DNA from: Galbula dea
Taxonomy: Eukaryota; Chordata; Aves; Piciformes; Galbulidae
DNA length: 64,000 nucleotides
Assembly (NCBI GenBank): GCA_013399015.1
Contig: VWZX01007454.1
Location: forward strand, 248,001 to 312,000
Direction: 5' to 3'
Positions 56,801-64,000 of the stretch are shown here, in pieces. The first letter of the stretch is position 1. Each line of letters opens with the position of its first letter. The notes beneath the pieces are model-generated. The model saw only the letters and a program-made list of their open reading frames with translations, had not been told where the DNA came from and did no database searches. Position numbers and translations under genes: made by a program.

Positions 56801-58441
56801 CATGGAAACCAAAAGGAGGACAGAATATCCACATTGCTGTCTATTGAACTGACTGGAACTATTTTGCTAAAAGAAGATTGGGGATTCTTGAGATCAGGGA
56901 AAAAAAAACTAAGCCAACAAGCCAACAAAACCTAATTTATTTATAATGTATGAAGTTGCATTAAGTAAGGACTTTGTTTTGCTAGCATGGTTACATCAGT
57001 AGTTTACAGCTTTCAAGGGATACATCCAAGCTTGATGAAAATTTGCTTCTGTTTTTCTTTTATACTACTGAAAGAGAAATAACAAACCTCTGTTTGATGC
57101 AGTATATGTTTCAACAAATGCTTACAGCATATTTAAGGCCATATCAAGGCATCTGAAGAATCATCCAACAGAGGAAGAACAGACTATGCCAACAACTGTC
57201 CAGCAACAGCAAAAAAAAATGGCATTTGACTCAAACCCTTCATATCAGTATTTCAAAGAAGACCTAACAACTTATTTTATTTCCATTTAGCATCATAAAT
57301 ATTACCAAATGCTGGGCAGAAGTTAATTGTTTGTTTTGTCCTGACTATAGCAACTTATGTTAGGAGAAGACTGCTCCTTCCTCAAAAGCAGCTGAAGCAC
57401 ATAAAGATGGGATAAATTGGAACCAGGGAAGTAAAGACATGGCAGGCAGAGATCTTTTTGTTTCCTTAGAGACAAACTCTGAACTATAAAAAGGAAGCTG
57501 AAAGATTTTGTGGAAAGAATGACATGACACTGAAAACAAAAAGACAGGTAGAATTCAGGAGGATGACATGACACCTTGAAAAAAATAAGAACCATTAGGA
57601 AGAGAGTGTTTGCAAACATTCCACAGCTAAACAATTACATTCTTTTTTCCTGCTCTCATTCTCTTTTCTCCATGCCCTTTTCCCACATTTTTCCTTTACT
57701 GCCCCTTTCTCTTATCTTCTGCTTCTCTTTTCTACTTTTCCACAGTCAAAGTTGAAGGTACAGGGCTCCTTCTTGGATTAAATCATTGGGTACTGTTTAG
57801 AGCTTCTAGCTTAAACACTGCTGTTATCTGGTAAATTTGATGCTTCCAAGCTCATTCCTGGAGGAAAAATAATATTTTTCCTGCTTCCCTGAAACTCCTG
57901 GCAACCATGATGGAAAGCAGAAATCCCTGCTCTTCTGTCTTTCCTCAGAAGACAAACCTGAGAAGTCAAAGAGCGCAATAACACCTTGAAATCTGCATGA
58001 TGTTTACCTACAGCCATCAAAAACTGGTGTCTCAGGCTTGTTGTCTGGCTGAAATTTGAAAGATATCTCATTTCTTTTCCCTTCTTCCTAACCCCTCTCA
58101 GCTTCTCAGTAACTATCTTGTTGCATCTGCTTATCCAATGAATTCTTATCAAAACTGACCACTAACTCACATCCTAGTTTGAAGACTCCACAGTGGGAAA
58201 GTAAGGCTACAATAAAATAAACTTCTAGATTAATAAGACTTCTACCTTACTTTCTTTACAGGAATAGACATATGCTATGTTGAGAAGGATTGTCTACTAG
58301 TCACTTTTCTCTGGAACATTTTTTTTTTCCCAGTATTATATTTTCTAAGGTGACAATTGGAATTTACAGATGCTAAATGCTTTCATAAGCATTTCATAAA
58401 CCCTTATGACCTCCTGATTTCTGAAGTAGATGTCAGTGTAC

Positions 58442-58483
58442 AAAATGCAACAGAACCTTAAGAAAATGCAACACAACCTTAAG
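58442..58483. repeat. 21-bp tandem duplication
   Basis: Two copies of AAAATGCAACA(G/C)AACCTTAAG side by side with one mismatch. Confidence 0.85.
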
Positions 58484-59470
58484 AAAACCTAGGTGTAACA
58501 TTTCAGGCAGAAAAAGTGCTATTTTGTCCCCATACCAGGGATTAGTTTTTGTCACCAAGGTATTTTTAGGTTATTAAAATCAGTGAAAATTGTGACAGAA
58601 TATTGTATCTTTTATTTATCATATTGTTAATCTATTTCATTAGCTTACTGCACACTTCTCTTTCTTTTTGAAATGCCACCTACACTGATAAAATTACATT
58701 AGGAGTTCTCAATATTTGCAGGAAGAAGCAGAGGAATCACATAAAGATATGACTATTAAAAAGCAGAGAAAAACAAAGACTCACTTGAGACGAACAGAAT
58801 TTAACATGTTTTAAAAACAATCCCAGACAAGATACTCAGTGGGAGGGAAATACATATTAAAAAAAAAAAATACCCAACACACAAAACTAGAAATGTCATG
58901 AATATGCCACCAAATGTGAAGTTAAAATGCATTTTCACTGAATTTTAACATGACAGGAGCAAAAAGAAACAACTGAAGCCAGTCTAGAGGAAGAATTCTA
59001 TCACAAAACAAGAAAGCCAGAATCCCTCTTAATGTTCCAGTACAGTCAAGTGCCAACTTTCAGTTAGAACCAAAAAATGTGGATAAATAAAATGAGCAAC
59101 ATGCTCAGTAAAACACTGAAGTAATGTGAAGTATAATTACTTATTAGCAACTACAACACTCCCTGAAAACACAGTACATGAATACACATTTTTCTGTTTC
59201 ACAGTCTTATTGTGAAGCCTTTGTATCTTCTACAATACTGGTGGCTCCCAACAGTTTTGAGTTATGATAATTTGAGTATGACTTCATTCTTATGACTCTT
59301 CCCACCAAAACACAAAACACAGCAAGCACAGACCACTGCAATATTGCTTGGTTTGCCTAATTCTAAACAGAATCCCAACCAGGTAGTGCTAGACAGCAGC
59401 AAAATTGGAGATACCAATTGCTGCATAATCTCCAGTCAGCTGAAAGCTCACCTGGTAACTGGAGACAGGA

Positions 59471-60388
59471 CATAGAATCACAGAATCACAGAATCATTAC
59501 GGTTGGAAAGGACCCTCAGGATCATCTAGTCCAACCGATAGCCCTACACTACTCTTACCCCTAAATCATCCCCTGAAGAAACACATCTATCCTCTTCTTA
59601 AAAACCTCCAGGGATGGTGACTCCACCACCTCCCTGGGCAGCCTATTCCAATATCTAACCACTCTTTCAGTAAAGAAATTCTTCCTAATATCTAATCTAA
59701 ACCTACCCTGGCTCAGCTTAAGCCCATTCCCTCTAGTCCTGTCACTAGTCACAAGGGAGAAGAGGCCAACACCCGCCTCCCTAGAATGGCCTTTCAAGTA
59801 GCTGAAGAGAGCGATAAGGTCTCCCCTCAGCCTCCTCTTCTCCAGGCTAAACAAGCCCAGCTCCCTAAGCCTCTCCTCATAAGGCCTGTTTTCCAGACCC
59901 CTGACTAGCTTAGTTGCCCTTCTCTGCACCCTCTCTAGTACCTCAATGTCCTTCCTAAACTGCGGTGCCCAAAACTGTACACAGTACTCAAGGTGTGGCC
60001 TCAGCAGTGCCGTGTACAGTGGCAAGATCACCTCCCTGCTCCTACTGGTCACACTATTCCTGATGCAAGCCAGGATGCCATTGGCCTTCTTAGCCACCTG
60101 GGCACACTGCTGACTCATGTTCAGCCGGCCGTCAATCATCACCCCCAGGTCCTTCTCTGCTGGGGAGCTCTCCAGCCACACCTTCCCGAGCCTGTAGCGC
60201 TGCTGGGGGTTGTTACGCCCAAAATGCAGGACTTTACATTTAGCCTTATTAAAACTCATCCCATTGGTCTCTGCTCATCTATCCAGCCTATCTAGGTCCC
60301 TCTGCAGAGCCTGCCTACCCTCAAGCAGATCGACACTCCCACCCAGCTTGGTGTCATCTGCAAACTTACTAATGATGCACTCTATCCA
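59471..60388 (-). mobile_element. Young 5'-truncated CR1 LINE with 232 open codons of ORF2
   Basis: Minus-orientation CR1 with tail repeats AGAATCACAGAATCACAGAA at 59473. The minus frame 60259-59561 is open for the last 232 codons and ends in the natural stop after DVFLQGMI. Motifs in order: [135 protein letters not shown]. Truncation lies in the RT palm just after the KFADD-type motif (near 60360). The catalytic core is absent, so it cannot move by itself. Confidence 0.95.
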
Positions 60389-60472
60389 CATGGTCAGGAC
60401 TTTCCTGAGAACTGTGTGTGCAACAGCTGTTATTCTTAAGGGACAATAAACATTAAAGCTAGTCTTGCTTTG

Positions 60473-60533
60473 AGCAGCAGGTTGGACCAGACAACTCCCT
60501 GAGGTCTCTTCTAACCTAAATTATCCTATGATT
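60473..60533 (+). mobile_element. CR1 LINE 3' tail, plus orientation
   Basis: AGCAGCAGGTTGGACCAGAC through TCTAACCTAAATTATCCTAT, ending ATGATTAT: the last 60 bp of a CR1, 85 bp from the 5' break of the opposite young copy. Confidence 0.78.
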
Positions 60534-61979
60534 ATATACCATAGCAAATACTTAAAGCTGAAAATCCTGAATGTATTTTGTAACCTAATTTATAAATCTT
60601 TGCCACAGAACTATTAACTTTTGAAACAAAATCTTCTCCCAGAGGATGAGAACAGGGCAGCAACCTGCAAATTCTAGGACACAGAAGCACAATAAGTATG
60701 AACTTGTCCTAGTTAAGTAACAGAACTTATGAAATGTGTATATTATTCATATATGAAGATCACTTATACAATTCAAACCTTAATGTAATGAAATACACAT
60801 TTCTAGTTGTAAAACAGACCTGAAAAACAAACAAAGGAAGCTAACAGTGAGCTGTGCTACTGGCAACCATAGAATTCAGGTCACTTGGAAAGTCATAACC
60901 CTTGGGATCCAAGAGATGCCAAGAAAGGGAGCCTCAAGCCACACTAGCAGTATCAGAAATACAGATACTGCCCGTGTGCTTTGAGAACTGAAAGCAAGCT
61001 GGCATAAACCTCTTGTTTCTCTCTGCCTACCTTTTGTCTCTATGCAACCTGTAGTATAAGGAAGAGGTAATATTTGTTTAAAAGAAATATAAGTTTTTCC
61101 ACCAAGTAAAAGGAAATGGGTGATAACTCAAAGTCTCTGCAGGAAGAGTTCCCAAGGGAAATGGTTGAAATAGAAGCAAGACATCTTCTGTAATTTTGGC
61201 CTCCAGAGATAAATTGGAGTAAGACTGATAATCTAAGCAATTGAGACAATTGCCTCATTGCAAGGCATATTAGAACAAAGCAACAAAGCTTTATGACTTT
61301 CAGAGGCAGCTAACTTGTGGACAAGTTAGGTGAACTTTAATTATCAGGATATAAGATCATAGTACAAGTTACAAAGAGACAGGAGACAGTGATCCAGATG
61401 GAGAAAAAAGTGAGCAGCCCAAAAAAACCCCAGAAGCTAGATGACAGGTGAAAAGATGCAATTAGGAAGTCTTCTCTATATAACACGAACAAGAAGACAA
61501 TATGCTACATGTGTTTAGAAGGAAGGACAAATGGAGAAAATTAGAACAGATATGCAAATTGTTCCAGATTATATGTAAAAAAAATAATCTGTCAAACTGA
61601 TACAGTCTTTTTGGGAGATGGAAAAATGAGAGAGAGAATTCCTCTATCTTGCTGCTAAGAGTAAAAACACCTGAGTCACTACAAAAGGTTGTCTAAAGAT
61701 TCCACTAACATTTTTTTTTGCTTGTTTTCCTTTATATGAGAGTAAACAGATAGGAAATTCACTTACTATTGGTCTAGTGGCTTGTAATGCATTTTGAGTA
61801 CAGAAAGGAAGAATCACATCTTAAATTCAGTGGCATTTTACAACAAAGAAGGAAGCTTTAGATGCTATTCAACAATTCCATCACTTTCAAAAAACGTTAG
61901 AAAGACAGTTTGCCTGATGTTGACTTACAGAGAAAATTATGGATTTAGCAGGAAAATGGTGGGTTCAGTGGATGTATAG

Positions 61980-62180
61980 ACCAATGCCAGCACCTGGAGG
62001 TAACTAACAGGCCTTAATGTCCCTTCCTCTGGGACCTCCACCCAGACCTTTAGTCCTAAGTCTCTGCTATGAACCTGCTCAGCAGTCACTATAGCTGACT
62101 CTGACCTGCAGATTGACTTCCCAGCTTGACCTTGGATCTGCCTCATCTCATGGACTTAAATGCTTGATAGTCTTGCATGT
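61980..62180 (-). repeat. Unnamed dispersed repeat, copy 2 (inverted)
   Basis: GC-richer block whose minus strand resembles 31640-31740 on the plus strand, best at the AAGCTGGGAAGTC core (62115-62127). The pair lies about 30 kb apart in opposite orientation. The family is not identified. Confidence 0.5.
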
Positions 62181-63024
62181 CGTGCCTGAGCCTAGCCTTG
62201 ACCCCCAGGCCAGACCTCCTGCCTTGTACTGGAGCTTGGCTTTCCCTAGCCATTGCATCTTCTCACCCTCTGCTGTTGGTGGCCCCCATCCTTTACTGCT
62301 CCCAGACAGTCAATTAATGATTTCTTCCAGTTTTTCTTGCACCTTCACTGTCTGCACAGGGAAGGGAGAAACTCTGCACAGAGGTGAAAAAGGAAGGATG
62401 GAGCTCTAATAATTTCAAAGACTCGGGACTCAACATGCTAAAAATCACCTGAATTCAAGGAATTTTTAATTGGATCTTGCATTACCTAAAAGCTCTAACA
62501 AATCACACTAAATCAAGTTTGCAGCCTGAAACAGGAAGTTGCTGCTTACCTTTTGAGAGGAAAGACTTAAAAATCAAGTGCATTACTCTAGCAATTCCTT
62601 GAAAGCTGCAGTTTTAATATTTCTTAAGCAATCTTGACAGACATGAAGTCTGTAGTTCTGTCCCAAAGACCAAGAATGCCCAAGTGGTGTCTGTTTAGTC
62701 TTATCTTAATAAACCCTGCAGGATGAAGATTCAACAACCTACCCAGTCTATTCTGCTGTTTTCCACTTTTAATCTTTCCCATAAAACATGTTTATAGACT
62801 ATCAAACTTTTTTATAGACATCTCTGGTATACTTCTTGAAGATAATGCTAGACTTCATGTTCTAACTCATCTAAAAAGCATAGTGTACTCTGTATGTCTG
62901 AAGTGTCAATATTGCATTACATCAGAGATGGTGAAATGAGAGCTGTTTGCTTTTTTTTCTGTGCTTTACAGTAGGCCAGGCAGTTGTGGTTCATTGCAAT
63001 GCTTCCTGTATCTTTCTCTGCTGC

Positions 63025-63930
63025 CTAGATAGCCATTTTGCACATTCTCACTTACACATCATTTATATTAAAACCTTTCTCTACTTGTCAAGATCATTCT
63101 GAAGCCTAATCCTGTCCTCTGCAAAGTGTTTGCAGCTTTTCCCAAATAGGAGTCAACTGTAGATTTAATAAACATTTTCTCTATCCTACCACCTAGAGAA
63201 AATTACTTGACAGGTTCTCATCCTTATGATTTGACAGTCAACCATGAATAATAACTCTCTGAAATTATAATCCCAAACCAGATAAAGATAAACATTATAA
63301 TACTTCATAGTGACTTTTTGCTTCAACATTTGTTTTTAAAACAAATATACAACTAATCTGATGTCAATTAACCTTGATAGCTGGAATATTGGATAGAGAC
63401 TGCTCTTAGAGAATCTTCTTTAAGATCAAGTTTCCAAACTTTATTTAGGAACCCCTTCAAGATTTTTATATGTCATAAAACATCACACTAATCACCATCT
63501 CCTTGAGACTTGTTATCTTGTCATAGAGGGAAATGATATTGCTTTACATGATTTATTCTTGACAAATCTATTTTGGCCATTGTTTAGCAGCATCTTTTCA
63601 TTTTCTGAGTGATTCCAAACAGATTATCTGCTGAAGCATTTTTCCAGGAATTATATTTAGCCTCACTGGTCTATAATTCCCTGGGTCTTTATGTATAGTT
63701 TTTTTGGACAGAGACACACAAAGGTTTCTTCCTTCCCCTTACATATCACTTTTTATCCTTCAATTCTCAAAGCTCATAAAGGAAGTCTCTAAGATTTCTT
63801 GAGTACTTCACAGTAAATTAGTTGTGTCAGACAATTTGAAAATATCTGACTTATCTAAGCAGACTCTAACCTGTTCTTACCTCTCTTCACTAGTTTTAAT
63901 TATGCTAGTCTTCAGAACACAGCCTTTTTT
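63025..63930 (-). mobile_element. Ancient CR1/L3-type LINE relic
   Basis: The plus strand follows the reverse complement of an old amniote CR1/L3-like ORF2 in the correct order: ACATCATTTATATTAAAACC (63057), TTGTCAAGATCATT and ATCCTGTCCTCTGCAAAGTG (63086-63127), GTTATCTTGTCATAGAGG (about 63510), TTGACAAATCTATTTTGGCC (63560), TTTTCCAGGAATTATATTTA then CTGGTCTATAATTCCCTGGG (63640-63687), and CTGACTTATCTAAGCAGACT plus AACCTGTTCTTA (63847-63880). No frame is left open. The age is inferred from the heavy decay compared with the avian CR1 copies in the window. It may continue past 63930. Confidence 0.7.
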
Positions 63931-64000
63931 GTAATGAATGATGGGGAAGGTAAAAAAGAAACAAAAAAACAAAAGCCTTGCATGCATGAAACCAGCATGC

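Noticed and set aside
57811..58152. 113-codon minus-strand open frame
   Set aside because: No motif, no splice context and no similarity recognised.

Overview
The window looks like intronic DNA from a bird nuclear genome. It is AT-rich and has no bacterial-style gene density. It carries many CR1 LINE fragments whose 3' ends finish in the short ATTCTATG/ATTCTGTG-type direct repeats typical of avian CR1. It also holds a solo retroviral LTR, an old hAT DNA transposon and two runs of N (3261-3278 and 41214). No bacterial, plasmid or CRISPR signal was seen.

One host gene is supported. Four phase-0 exons on the minus strand (27113-27012, 19905-19840, 13393-13202, 11723-11487), all with GT-AG borders, encode 199 consecutive codons of the extracellular Venus-flytrap domain of a GABA-B receptor subunit 2 (GABBR2 or a close paralogue). 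The start of the gene lies beyond 64000 and the seven-helix part lies below position 1. Everything else is intron: more than 11.4 kb at the left, then 1.5 kb, 6.4 kb and 7.1 kb, then more than 36.8 kb at the right. Compared with human GABBR2 as I remember it, the 34-codon exon is unchanged, while the 64- and 79-codon exons differ at about a fifth to a quarter of positions, with a three-residue deletion and an extra N-glycosylation sequon.

Layout of repeats. 2.8-4.1 kb: two abutting CR1 copies, the first holding an assembly gap. 5.6 kb: CR1. 10.0, 12.1, 14.6, 15.7, 17.0, 17.5 and 18.8 kb: short CR1 3' ends around the exons. 20-27 kb and 29-40 kb: almost featureless, apart from an unnamed dispersed repeat at 31.4 kb. 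40.3-44.0 kb: a nested stack, in which a hAT (Charlie-like) element with terminal inverted repeats contains a CR1, whose 3' tail is interrupted by a solo LTR. 46.1-47.9 kb: a longer CR1 with endonuclease and reverse transcriptase parts. 49.2-51.3 kb: two head-to-head CR1 pieces flanked by a roughly 145-bp direct duplication of host DNA. 52.7-53.9 kb: two CR1 pieces of opposite orientation meeting internally. 59.5-60.5 kb: a young CR1 with 232 open codons, plus a small opposite CR1 tail. 62.0 kb: an inverted second copy of the 31.4-kb repeat. 63.0-63.9 kb: a very old CR1/L3-type LINE relic.

The most unusual items are the divergent GABBR2-like exons, the long direct duplication around the head-to-head CR1 pair, and the three-layer hAT/CR1/LTR stack. 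All family assignments come from recognising motifs by eye; no database search was run.
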